The notes beneath the pieces are model-generated. The model was given only the letters and a program-made list of their open reading frames with translations, did not search any database and was not told the DNA's origin. A stretch of 64,000 bases of DNA from Brucellaceae bacterium (lineage in GTDB: Bacteria > Pseudomonadota > Alphaproteobacteria > Rhizobiales > Rhizobiaceae), in NCBI GenBank assembly GCA_020637775.1, contig JACKJV010000010.1, positions 1-64,000 on the forward strand, in the 5' to 3' direction. Shown piece by piece: positions 1 to 8,703 of this stretch (position 1 is the stretch's first letter; each line of letters starts with the position of its first letter). The translations under genes and the position numbers were made by a program.

Positions 1-659
1 TTCTCATCGTCACCGCCGGGCCGGTGCCGGACCCCGGCTCCAACCAGCCCGACCGCGTGGCCATGCTGGCACGCTGGGGCTTCACACCGTCCTGGGTGAA
101 GGACCCGCGCGATTTTCCGCTTCTCATCAATGCCCGCTCGGAAACGGCAGCGCGGAAGAATTCGTTTCGCACCGCCATGCGCCACCGCCGCATGCTCGTG
201 CCGGCCTCCGGCTTCTACGAATGGAAGCGCGAGGGCAAGGCCACGGCCCAGCCTTTCTGGGTGCGCCCGAAAGGCGGTGGCGTCGTCGCTTTTGCCGGGC
301 TGTGGGAAACATGGGAAGGGCCGGAAGGCTCGGCGGTGGATACCGCCTGCATCCTGACGACGCGCGCCAACGCCGCCATCGCCGCCATTCACGACCGCAT
401 GCCGGTGGTCATCAGGCCGGAGGATTTCGCCCGCTGGCTGGATTGCCGCACGCAGGAGCCACGCGACGTGGCCGACCTGCTGGAGCCCGTGGAACCGGAC
501 TTCTTCGAGGCGATACCCGTATCGACGAAGGTCAACAAGGTGGCCAATGGCGGTCCGGACGTGCAGGACGCGATTGACCTGCCCGACGCACCGGAGCAAA
601 AGGCGAAGGAGAAAGCCGCGCCGAAGAAGAAGGACGGCGGCCAGATGTCGCTTTTCTGA
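1..659 (+). CDS. SOS response-associated peptidase, SRAP/HMCES/YedK family (5' end outside window)
   Basis: SRAP proteins form a thiazolidine DNA-protein crosslink with abasic sites in single-stranded DNA and shield them during replication. The frame is open to base 3, and the family's initiator MCGR with the catalytic Cys2 is missing, so the true start lies upstream of the window. The other active-site elements are visible: the Asn of LINARSET, the Glu of GFYEWK and the His of IHDRMPV. The C-terminus is a Lys-rich tail ending in QMSLF, which looks disordered. The next gene (LysE/ArgO type) starts 19 bp downstream on the same strand. The family call is firm; only the N-terminus is unknown. 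Confidence 0.93.
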   Translation, partial: LIVTAGPVPDPGSNQPDRVAMLARWGFTPSWVKDPRDFPLLINARSETAARKNSFRTAMRHRRMLVPASGFYEWKREGKATAQPFWVRPKGGGVVAFAGLWETWEGPEGSAVDTACILTTRANAAIAAIHDRMPVVIRPEDFARWLDCRTQEPRDVADLLEPVEPDFFEAIPVSTKVNKVANGGPDVQDAIDLPDAPEQKAKEKAAPKKKDGGQMSLF

Positions 660-678
660 TCGCCGGAGTGTGCCCCGC

Positions 679-1293
679 GTGAACGCCGTTCTACCCGCCG
701 CCCTGTCGGGCTTCCTGCTTGGCGCCACGCTCATCATCGCCATTGGCGCGCAGAATGCCTTCATCCTGCGCCAGGGCCTGCTGCGTGAGCATGTTTTCCT
801 GCTTTGCCTGATCTGCGCGCTCTGCGATGCTGCCCTCATTACCGCCGGCGTCGCCGGCCTCGGCACGCTCATCGCGCAGGCGCCCGTGCTGATCTGGTGG
901 GTGACGCTGGGCGGCGCGCTGTTTCTCACCGTCTATGCCCTGATCGCCTTTCGCCGCGCCTTTCACCCCGGTGCGCTGCGCGCGGGGCCAGCCTCCGGCG
1001 GCAGTCTGAAACAGGCCGTGCTGACCTGCCTGGCATTCACCTTCCTCAATCCGCATGTCTATCTGGATACCGTGGTGCTTCTGGGCTCGCTTTCGGCCCG
1101 CCATGCCGGGCAGGCGCGCCTTGCATACGGGCTTGGCGCCGCTGCGGCCTCCTTCGTATGGTTCTTTGCGCTGGGCTACGGCGCACGCCTGCTTCAGCCG
1201 GTCTTTGCCCGTCCGTCCGCGTGGCGGGTGCTCGATGTGCTCATCGGCCTTGTCATGGCCGGTCTTGCCGCCAGCCTTTACGCGCGGCTCTGA
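679..1293 (+). CDS. argO: LysE/ArgO family amino-acid exporter
   Basis: This is an inner-membrane exporter of basic amino acids (arginine or lysine). The 204-residue protein is almost wholly hydrophobic with about six membrane segments. It carries the family signature near residues 12-26 (GATLIIAIGAQNAFIL), and LNPHVYLDTVVLLG marks the second conserved half. The frame is open further upstream, but those codons overlap the preceding gene and read as Arg-rich junk. The GTG at 679 begins the first sensible protein and fits the family length. No LysG/ArgP-type regulator lies next to it. The family call is strong; the exact substrate is an inference. Confidence 0.9.
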   Translation: MNAVLPAALSGFLLGATLIIAIGAQNAFILRQGLLREHVFLLCLICALCDAALITAGVAGLGTLIAQAPVLIWWVTLGGALFLTVYALIAFRRAFHPGALRAGPASGGSLKQAVLTCLAFTFLNPHVYLDTVVLLGSLSARHAGQARLAYGLGAAAASFVWFFALGYGARLLQPVFARPSAWRVLDVLIGLVMAGLAASLYARL

Positions 1294-1312
1294 TCAGGCC
1301 GGCATCGTCGGA

Positions 1313-1630
1313 TCAGGGGCAGTCGCTGTCGCGCACATAACGTGCCTTGACCCACCCTTTTGTCACGCGGTCGCCATCGTAATGGGTGACGGGACACCAC
1401 CGGCTGCCCCATGGCCGCGACAGCGGGATGCAGGTGTCATCGAGATGGATGATGCCATGGGCGCCGGGCCTGAGCCGGTCGACGATCCGCGACGAGGCGG
1501 AAGGCCTGGCGCGCATGTTCAACACATCCCGGGAATCGACGTTCACCACGTAAAGGCAGCCCGGCCCGGATGTCGCATGGGCGGGGAAGGGCACGGCGAA
1601 AAGGGCGAGAGCCAGCAGCAGACGCTTCAT
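1313..1630 (-). CDS. secreted SH3-like domain protein
   Basis: The protein has 105 residues. A signal peptide (MKRLLLALALFAVPFPAHA) ends at an AHA site, and the mature part holds one bacterial SH3-like domain (LNMRARPSASSRIVDRL, later GWVKARYVRD). Such domains often bind cell-wall peptides or act as targeting modules, so a periplasmic role is likely. Cysteines (GCLYV, DDTCI, RWCPV, DSDCP) suggest disulfides. The start at 1630 is preferred over an upstream ATG at 1690 because GGAGAT lies just before it and the signal peptide begins there. It converges with argO, 19 bp away. Its specific function is not known. Confidence 0.8.
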   Translation of the reverse strand: MKRLLLALALFAVPFPAHATSGPGCLYVVNVDSRDVLNMRARPSASSRIVDRLRPGAHGIIHLDDTCIPLSRPWGSRWCPVTHYDGDRVTKGWVKARYVRDSDCP

Positions 1631-1726
1631 CGCAGATCTCCGGTCTTTCAAGGCCCCATGTGAATTTATCATGGGAAAGGCCTGAGGCAACGTGAAAAGC
1701 GTTGGCTTCGCTCCCGCCGCTTGTCG

Positions 1727-1900
1727 TCAGTGGCGCGCCTTGCGGCTCTTGGCACCGGCGGTCTTGCCGGCATAGATGAGCGCCGCGCAGACGGCGCCCG
1801 ATCCCAGTTTGCCATAGCGTTCCGAAAGGCCGGAATCGCCCCAGCGCGCCTGCCGGGCCGGCGTTTTCGCCGTGACGGTGTTGGTGTTCGTCTGTTTCAT
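1727..1900 (-). CDS. small basic protein, 57 aa, unknown function
   Basis: Reads as MKQTNTNTVTAKTPARQ followed by RWGDSGLSERYGKLGSGAV and a basic tail (KTAGAKSRKARH). AGGTGA lies 6 bp before the ATG at 1900, and the frame upstream of that ATG is low-quality Arg-rich sequence, so the short start is preferred. The C-terminal half (YGKLGSGAVCAALIYAGKTAG) resembles the end of the neighbouring 42-residue protein at 1984-2112 (HYGAIGPAAIRAALLAGAKK). This suggests a duplicated small-protein family. It has no signal peptide. The central AVCAALIY stretch could form a short amphipathic or membrane-touching helix. I do not recognise the family. Confidence 0.55.
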   Translation of the reverse strand: MKQTNTNTVTAKTPARQARWGDSGLSERYGKLGSGAVCAALIYAGKTAGAKSRKARH

Positions 1901-1983
1901 GGCGTCACCTGCATTGTCGCATGACCTGTTTCCAGTATGCGGCCGGGAATGAAACAGCCGGTTAACGAACCGGTTAACCGGCG

Positions 1984-2112
1984 TTAACGCTTTGCGGGCT
2001 TCTTGGCGCCAGCCAGCAGCGCGGCACGAATGGCGGCCGGTCCTATGGCGCCATAATGCATGACGAAGGAATCGGCGGGTTTCGGGCGCTCGGCGGCTTG
2101 TTTGCCGGACAT
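1984..2112 (-). CDS. small basic protein, 42 aa, related to its neighbour
   Basis: A 42-residue frame, MSGKQAAERPKPADSFVMHY then GAIGPAAIRAALLAGAKK and PAKR, ending in TAA. GGAG lies about 8 bp before the ATG (cggagacaagac). Its second half matches the pattern of the 57-residue protein just downstream (Tyr-Gly, a small hydrophobic core with Ala-Ala-Leu, Ala-Gly, then a Lys/Arg tail), so the two look like diverged tandem copies. It is too short for ordinary gene finders. The evidence is the ribosome-binding site, the sensible composition and the paralogy. Function unknown. Confidence 0.5.
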   Translation of the reverse strand: MSGKQAAERPKPADSFVMHYGAIGPAAIRAALLAGAKKPAKR

Positions 2113-2271
2113 GTCTTGTCTCCGTTGGTGTCAATGGCTTACGTTTCGTCATCTGGGTACGGATCTGGGCAAATCGGCGGCAAAAGCGCGGCCTTTCGAA
2201 GAAATCGCAATTGTGTCTTCGCCTGCGCCGTCACTGTTGCGCAAACGCCACGCGCAGCTTGATTTTCCCGC

Positions 2272-2300
2272 TTGACCCGCCATCCTCCCTTGGCGATAAC
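2272..2300 (+). promoter_or_regulatory. putative housekeeping-sigma promoter for cysS
   Basis: TTGACC at 2272-2277 and GATAAC at 2295-2300 are separated by exactly 17 bp. Transcription would start about 7 bp after the -10 box, near 2307-2309, which coincides with the ATG of the candidate leader peptide. The boxes and spacing are seen directly; activity is inferred. Confidence 0.6.
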
Positions 2301-2308
2301 CCTTGCCC

Positions 2309-2365
2309 ATGAAAACGGATCTGCGCGCTCGCGCCATTTGCATTTGCGGGATCATTATCAGCTAG
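2309..2365 (+). CDS. candidate leaderless leader peptide of cysS (18 aa, Cys codons)
   Basis: The frame reads MKTDLRARAICICGIIIS and stops at TAG. It contains two Cys codons (TGC-ATT-TGC) and five Ile codons in its last ten residues, and it lies 104 bp upstream of the cysS start. There is no ribosome-binding site, but the predicted transcription start falls on its ATG, so it would be read as a leaderless message. Cys-codon leader peptides that control cysteine genes are known in Actinobacteria. A similar role here is inference. With only two Cys codons, chance cannot be excluded. Confidence 0.35.
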   Translation: MKTDLRARAICICGIIIS

Positions 2366-2371
2366 CACTTC

Positions 2372-2428
2372 GCTGGCCGGCCGTTTTCGTCCTCACGACA
2401 AGCCCTTGAGACAAACGCCCCGGCCAGC
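2372..2428 (+). promoter_or_regulatory. long-range inverted repeat in cysS leader
   Basis: GCTGGCCGG at 2372-2380 is perfectly complementary to CCGGCCAGC at 2420-2428, with a 39-nt loop. The left arm begins 6 bp after the stop codon of the candidate leader peptide. The right arm ends 41 bp before the cysS ATG. It could form an RNA stem that a ribosome on the leader would disturb. There is no U-run after it, so it is not a standard terminator. Confidence 0.35.
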
Positions 2429-2469
2429 AGGCGGGCGGCATCATGCCGCGCGAACGGGGAAAGAGGATC

Positions 2470-3891
<1,422 letters not shown>

Positions 3892-3916
3892 GGGCACGGC
3901 GCGCCGTGCAGGCGCA

Positions 3917-3960
3917 CCCCCCTCTGCCCTGCCGGGCATCTCCCCCACAAGGGGGGAGAT
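3917..3960 (-). repeat. 44-bp palindromic intergenic repeat, copy A
   Basis: One of three identical 44-bp copies, here inverted relative to the other two. Each contains a perfect 9-bp hairpin (ATCTCCCCC, loop CTTGT, GGGGGAGAT) followed by a smaller GCCC/GGGC hairpin and a G-run. It starts 25 bp after the cysS stop and could stabilise or end the message. Repeats of this kind are common between genes in Mesorhizobium-type genomes, in my recollection. Confidence 0.9.
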
Positions 3961-4047
3961 CGGTAATTCGCTCGTCGAGCGCGTCCTGGATAAGGCTTTC
4001 GTCCCTTGCAGACGATGGAACTTTGGGCAGCAATCGCTCCACAGTCG

Positions 4048-4091
4048 ATCTCCCCCCTTGTGGGGGAGATGCCCGGCAGGGCAGAGGGGGG
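4048..4091 (+). repeat. 44-bp palindromic intergenic repeat, copy B
   Basis: Identical to copy C and the exact reverse complement of copy A, 87 bp after A. With A it could form a 44-bp cruciform or RNA stem. The 87-bp spacer before it and the 91-bp spacer after it share the motif GTAATTCG, which suggests a mosaic element with several modules rather than isolated hairpins. Confidence 0.9.
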
Positions 4092-4182
4092 AGATCGTAT
4101 GAACAGCTGATATTGCCCGTAATTCGTCTGCCGGGAATCGGGAGAACATTGAACCGTGAGCCGCTGAGGCCGGTGACAGCCG

Positions 4183-4226
4183 ATCTCCCCCCTTGTGGGG
4201 GAGATGCCCGGCAGGGCAGAGGGGGG
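4183..4226 (+). repeat. 44-bp palindromic intergenic repeat, copy C
   Basis: Third identical copy, same orientation as B. Its purine-rich end (GAGGGGGG) lies 2 bp before an ATG at 4229 and may serve as the ribosome-binding site of the small membrane protein there. The peptide repeats that appear when the three copies are translated are artefacts of the repeat. Confidence 0.9.
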
Positions 4227-4228
4227 TA

Positions 4229-4360
4229 ATGATGCAGACCGATCAGCAGAAACAGGCCACGCAGATGCCGAAATGGCTGTTCTACGGCCTCGTCGCCAAG
4301 GGTGTTCTGGTGGTGGTGATCACCGCCGCCGTTCTGTGGTATGCGGGTGTATTCGGGTGA
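4229..4360 (+). CDS. 43-aa single-pass membrane protein
   Basis: Reads MMQTDQQKQATQMPKWLFYG, then a hydrophobic helix from about residue 17 to 41 (LVAKGVLVVVITAAVLWYAG), and ends VFG-TGA. It has one predicted membrane segment with a short polar N-terminus. The start is either of two consecutive ATGs (4229, 4232), immediately after the G-rich end of repeat copy C. The cimA start is 13 bp after its stop, so they are probably co-transcribed. It resembles the short membrane-anchored proteins often found in front of core genes in this group. Function unknown; coding status rests on the hydrophobic pattern and tight spacing. Confidence 0.6.
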   Translation: MMQTDQQKQATQMPKWLFYGLVAKGVLVVVITAAVLWYAGVFG

Positions 4361-4373
4361 GGGGGCAGGAACC

Positions 4374-5990
4374 ATGACCAGCGAGCGCATCTATCTTTTC
4401 GACACGACATTGCGCGACGGCCAGCAGACGCCGGGCGTGGACTTCTCGGTGGAAGACAAGATCGCCATCGCGAAAATGCTCGATGACTTCGGCATCGACT
4501 ATGTCGAGGGCGGCTATCCGGGCGCCAATCCCACCGACACGGCCTTCTTCGCGAAGAAGCGCACCCAGGCCGCGAAATTCGTCGCTTTCGGCATGACCAA
4601 GCGCGCCGGCATCTCCGCCTCCAACGATCCGGGCCTGACCGCCCTTGTCCAGGCTGCGTCGGATGCCATCTGCTTCGTGGCGAAAAGCTGGGACTACCAC
4701 GTGCGCGTGGCGCTCGGCTGCACCAACGAGGAAAATCTCGAATGCATCGCCGCCTCCGTCGCGGCAACGGTCGCCGCCGGCAAGGAAGCCATGGTCGATT
4801 GCGAGCATTTCTTCGACGGCTACAAGGCCAATCCGGATTATGCGCTGGCCTGCGCCAGGACCGCCTTTGACGCGGGCGCACGCTGGATCGTGCTGTGCGA
4901 CACCAATGGCGGCACGCTGCCTGCAGAAATACGCGAGATCGTGCGGGCGGTGATCGCCGCCGGTGTGCCCGGAGATCGCCTCGGCATCCATGCCCATGAC
5001 GACACCGGCCAGGCCGTGGCCAATTCGCTGGCCGCCATCGAGGCCGGCTGCCGCCAGGTGCAGGGCACGTTGAACGGCATTGGCGAACGCTGCGGCAATG
5101 CCAACCTCATCGCCATCATCCCCACCCTGATGCTGAAATCCGCCTATGCCGGCCGCTTCGAGACCGGCATCACGGCAGAAGCACTGGCCGGCATCACGCG
5201 GCTTTCGCGCGGCTTCGACGAATTGCTGAACCGCGCGCCGGACGCGCAACTGCCCTATGTCGGCGCCTCGGCCTTCGCCACCAAGGCCGGCATCCATGCC
5301 TCCGCGCTGCTGAAGGAGCCGGAAACCTATGAGCATGTGCCGCCGGAAACGGTGGGCAACACGCGCCGGGTCATGGTCTCGGACCAGGGCGGAAAATCCA
5401 ACTTCATCAACGAGTTGAAGCGCCGCGGCATTGCCGTCGCCAAGGATGATCCGCGCCTCGACACGCTTATCTCGCTGGTCAAGGAGCGCGAGGCCCAGGG
5501 CTATTCCTACGAGGGCGCGGACGCGTCCTTCGAACTGCTGGCGCGGCGCACGCTGGGCGAGGTGCCGCATTTCTTCAAGGTGGAAAGCTTCCGCTGCATG
5601 GTGGAGCGCCGCTTCGATGCCAACGGGCAATTGAAAACGGTGTCGGAAGCCATCGTGCGCGTCGAGGTAGACGGCGAGCAGAAACTGTCGGTGGCCGAGG
5701 GCCATGGCCCGGTCAACGCGCTGGACATCGCGCTGCGCAAGGATCTCGGCCGCTTCCAGGACGAGATCGGCGACCTGGAACTGGCCGATTACAAGGTGCG
5801 CATCCTCAATGGCGGCACCGAGGCGATTACCCGCGTGCTGATCGAATCGACCGACGCGACCGATGCCCGCTGGTGGACGGTCGGCGTCTCCGACAACATC
5901 ATCGACGCTTCTTTCCAGGCGCTGATGGATTCCATCGTCTACAAGCTGATGAAGAACCGCGAACTGGCCGGCCTGATGGCGGCGGAGTAG
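4374..5990 (+). CDS. cimA: citramalate synthase
   Basis: Condenses pyruvate with acetyl-CoA to citramalate, the first step of the threonine-independent isoleucine route. The 538-residue protein starts with the DRE-TIM barrel signature (FDTTLRDGQQTPGVDFSVED, about residues 8-27). It contains the metal-binding HAHDD motif near residue 206 and the GTLNGIGERCGN segment, and ends with a LeuA-type regulatory domain (about 400-538). The lengths and motifs such as YVEGGYPGANPTD fit the CimA subgroup better than 2-isopropylmalate synthase. GGCAGGA precedes the ATG at 4374. End-product inhibition by isoleucine is typical of the family but cannot be read from sequence. Confidence 0.9.
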   Translation: MTSERIYLFDTTLRDGQQTPGVDFSVEDKIAIAKMLDDFGIDYVEGGYPGANPTDTAFFAKKRTQAAKFVAFGMTKRAGISASNDPGLTALVQAASDAICFVAKSWDYHVRVALGCTNEENLECIAASVAATVAAGKEAMVDCEHFFDGYKANPDYALACARTAFDAGARWIVLCDTNGGTLPAEIREIVRAVIAAGVPGDRLGIHAHDDTGQAVANSLAAIEAGCRQVQGTLNGIGERCGNANLIAIIPTLMLKSAYAGRFETGITAEALAGITRLSRGFDELLNRAPDAQLPYVGASAFATKAGIHASALLKEPETYEHVPPETVGNTRRVMVSDQGGKSNFINELKRRGIAVAKDDPRLDTLISLVKEREAQGYSYEGADASFELLARRTLGEVPHFFKVESFRCMVERRFDANGQLKTVSEAIVRVEVDGEQKLSVAEGHGPVNALDIALRKDLGRFQDEIGDLELADYKVRILNGGTEAITRVLIESTDATDARWWTVGVSDNIIDASFQALMDSIVYKLMKNRELAGLMAAE

Positions 5991-6104
5991 CGGCCGGCAT
6001 CTTGCCGCACCGCTTCGCTTCAACGTCCCGCGTCTCACCCATCAGCTTTTCTGGCTGGTCGCGCCGGACCGTCTGTGCCAAGGAGCGGCCCTGGAGGGTC
6101 ATCC

Positions 6105-7061
6105 ATGGCTGACGACAAGACCGCGCCGCAAGCGCCGGCGGACAATCGCGACACGCTGGACGGCTTCCTGTTCGCGCTCGCCGCCTACCTGATGTGGGGC
6201 TTCCTGCCCTTCTACATGAAGGCACTGGCCCATGTGCCCGCAGCCGAAGTGGTGGCCCATCGCGCGCTCTGGTCCGTGCCGATTGCCGGCGTGGTGCTGG
6301 TTGCGCTGCGCCGCACGGCCGATCTGAAGGCAGCGCTCCGCTCCTGGCCCATGATCCGCATGGCCATGCTGACAGCCGGACTCATTTCCATCAACTGGGG
6401 CGTCTATGTCTGGGCCGTCGGCAACGGGCGCACGGTGGAGACGGCGCTCGGCTACTACATAAACCCGCTATTTTCGGTGCTGCTGGCAGCCACGCTGCTC
6501 AAGGAGCGGCTGAATCGCGCGCAATGGGTCGCCATCGCCTTCGCGGTGGTCGCCGTGGCGATCCTGACGGTGGAGAGCGGCGGCCTTCCCTGGGTCTCGC
6601 TGGCGCTGTGCGTGTCCTGGGGCTTCTATGCCTTTTTCCGCAAGACGTTGCCCATAGGCCCGAACCAGGGCTTCCTGCTGGAAGTGCTGATCCTGTCGCC
6701 CTTCGCGCTCGGCTACCTCATCTGGCTGTCGCTGACCGGGCAGAACCATTTCGCCGGCGGCGACTGGCGCGACATGGCGCTGCTGGCCGGTGCCGGCCTC
6801 GTCACCGCGGTGCCGCTCATTTCCTATGCCAACGGCGCCAAGCGGCTGCGCCTGTCGACCATCGGCATCATGCAGTACATCGCGCCGTCGATAATCTTCA
6901 TCATCGCCGTCTTCGCCTTCCGCGAACCGTTCGACATGACGCGCCTCGTCGCCTTCGGCTTCATCTGGGCCGCGCTGGTCATCTATAGCTGGTCCATGGC
7001 ATCGGGCGCGCGCCGCGCCCGCGCCCGCCTGCCCGACGTGGAGCCGGGGCAGAAGACCTGA
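6105..7061 (+). CDS. rarD: EamA-family transporter RarD
   Basis: A 318-residue integral membrane protein of the drug/metabolite transporter superfamily, with about ten hydrophobic helices in two EamA repeats. RarD-type landmarks are visible: AAYLMWGFLPFYMKAL near the start, INWGVYVWAVGNGRTVETAL and GYYINPLFSVLLA in the first half, and IGIMQYIAPSIIFIIAVFAF in the second. The start at 6105 follows GGAGGGT. The transported compound is unknown in this family. It lies 114 bp after cimA and converges with the GNAT-nitrilase gene. Confidence 0.92.
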   Translation: MADDKTAPQAPADNRDTLDGFLFALAAYLMWGFLPFYMKALAHVPAAEVVAHRALWSVPIAGVVLVALRRTADLKAALRSWPMIRMAMLTAGLISINWGVYVWAVGNGRTVETALGYYINPLFSVLLAATLLKERLNRAQWVAIAFAVVAVAILTVESGGLPWVSLALCVSWGFYAFFRKTLPIGPNQGFLLEVLILSPFALGYLIWLSLTGQNHFAGGDWRDMALLAGAGLVTAVPLISYANGAKRLRLSTIGIMQYIAPSIIFIIAVFAFREPFDMTRLVAFGFIWAALVIYSWSMASGARRARARLPDVEPGQKT

Positions 7062-7083
7062 GACGCGCCGGGGCAGGGCCGCT

Positions 7084-8631
7084 TCAGCCGCCGTCGGCCC
7101 AGCGGGTGCGGTAGAGGTCGAAGCGGCGGTCGCGCAGGTTACGCACGGAGCCTTGCGCGCGCGCCCATTGCACCGTGGCGAGATTGAGGTCGGCTACCGT
7201 GATCATCTCCACGTTCTCGCTGGCTTCCGCCGCGATGCCGTCGCGCGCGAAGGGGAAGTCGCAGGGCGTGAAAACCGCCGACTGGGCATACTGGATGTCG
7301 AGATTCGACACATTGTCGAGATTGCCCACCATGCCCGACGTGACCACGTAGCTCTGATTTTCGATGGCGCGGGCCTGGCAGCAATATCGCACCCGCAGGT
7401 AGCCGTGGCGCGTATCGGTGTTGAAGGGCACGAAGAGGATGCGCGCGCCCTGGTCCGTCAGCCGCCGCGCGATTTCGGGAAATTCGGAATCGTAGCAGAT
7501 CATCACGCCCACCGGCCCGCAATCGGTCTCGATCACGTCCACTCCGTCGCCGCCCTGCACGTTCCAGGCCTCCCGCTCGTCGGGCGTGGGGTGGATCTTC
7601 TCGCGCACATGCACCGAACCGTCGCGCAGGAAGACATGGCAGACATTGCGGATCTCGCCATCCTCGCCCAGCACCGGGTGGGAACCGCCAATGATGTTGA
7701 TCGCCCGCTGGATGGCCATCTGGCGCATCCGTTCGACCAGCGTGTCGGTGTGTTCGGCGGCGCGCCGGATCGCCGGTTCCGGCGCCAGTTCCTCCTCTTC
7801 CACCGACAGCAATTGCAGGGAGAAATATTCCGGAAACACGACGAAATCCGCGCCGTAATCGGAAGCGACGGTAACGAAGTAATCCACCGCCTTGTAAAAC
7901 GCGCCGGTGTCGGACAGCGTGCGCGCCTGCATCTGCACGGTCGCCACGCGCACCACTTCCGGGTTGGCCCGCGTCACCGGCTGGTTCTCGATGGAGGCAT
8001 GCAGATAAGGATTGCGCCAGACCATCAGCACCGCGTGACCGCCAGACGGCGTGTCGTCGGGATTGTAGTCCTTCAGCGCCATGACCGGCTCGAAGCCGGC
8101 CCGCATCTGGAAGCTCATCACGCTGTCGCGGATGTCGCCGGCCATCACCGCTTCCACATAGGCCTGCGGATCGGGATAGTGCTTGCGCTTGCGGGCAAAG
8201 CCCGGAATGCGCCCGCCAAAGGCAATGCCCTTCAGGCCCAGTTCGGTGGCCAGCCGTTCGCGCGCCTGATAGAGGCGCTTGCCGATGCGCAGCCGGCGGT
8301 AGTCGGGATGCACCATCACCTCGATGCCGTAGAGCCAGTCGCCGCCGGCGAAATGCTGGCTGGCATAGCCGCCACCGGTCACCTCCGACCAGCTATGGGC
8401 ACGCATCACACGGGATTCGCGCAGGATCAGCGAGGCCGCATAACCCACCACCACGCCCTCGTAGAGCGCGACGAACTGCCCTTCGGCAAAGGCATTGATA
8501 TGGCCGCGGATCATGCCGGGCGTGTAGGCCGTTTCCTGCGGATAGACCCGCCGGCACAGCGCGATGATGCCGTCGATGTCGCCCTTGCGGGCATTGCGCA
8601 CTTCAAGCGCCGGCCGTGTCGTGTCTGTCAT
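7084..8631 (-). CDS. bifunctional GNAT acetyltransferase / carbon-nitrogen hydrolase
   Basis: A two-domain protein of 515 residues. Residues 10 to about 205 form a GNAT-type acetyltransferase with the acetyl-CoA loop region YRRLRIGKRLYQARERLA. Residues 225-515 form a nitrilase-superfamily amidohydrolase with the complete catalytic triad: Glu268 (VVFPEYF), Lys345 (VREKIHP) and Cys379 (VMICYDSEFPE). The nitrilase half suggests hydrolysis of an amide or deamination of a small metabolite, perhaps in metabolite repair; the substrate is unknown. The LOG-family gene follows on the same strand upstream (72-bp gap), so they may share a transcript. The fusion is a known architecture, not an assembly error, because the frame is continuous. 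Confidence 0.9.
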   Translation of the reverse strand: MTDTTRPALEVRNARKGDIDGIIALCRRVYPQETAYTPGMIRGHINAFAEGQFVALYEGVVVGYAASLILRESRVMRAHSWSEVTGGGYASQHFAGGDWLYGIEVMVHPDYRRLRIGKRLYQARERLATELGLKGIAFGGRIPGFARKRKHYPDPQAYVEAVMAGDIRDSVMSFQMRAGFEPVMALKDYNPDDTPSGGHAVLMVWRNPYLHASIENQPVTRANPEVVRVATVQMQARTLSDTGAFYKAVDYFVTVASDYGADFVVFPEYFSLQLLSVEEEELAPEPAIRRAAEHTDTLVERMRQMAIQRAINIIGGSHPVLGEDGEIRNVCHVFLRDGSVHVREKIHPTPDEREAWNVQGGDGVDVIETDCGPVGVMICYDSEFPEIARRLTDQGARILFVPFNTDTRHGYLRVRYCCQARAIENQSYVVTSGMVGNLDNVSNLDIQYAQSAVFTPCDFPFARDGIAAEASENVEMITVADLNLATVQWARAQGSVRNLRDRRFDLYRTRWADGG

Positions 8632-8703
8632 GGCTCATGTCCCGTGTTGGGCTGGCAATGCCGGCAAGCGGAGTGCCCTGGCCGTCCTGGCCGCAGGCCG
8701 GGC

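Larger units (their letters stand above)
2113..2469. other. 357-bp intergenic region between small proteins and cysS
   Basis: This divergent gap holds the cysS promoter at 2272-2300, a candidate 18-residue leader peptide at 2309-2365 and a 9-bp inverted repeat (2372-2380 with 2420-2428). I see no credible gene on the minus strand here and no recognisable RNA gene. Confidence 0.6.

Noticed and set aside
1961..1988. CtrA box
   Set aside because: TTAA half-sites are spaced by 8 and 6 bp, not the required 7, so I report only an unexplained cluster.
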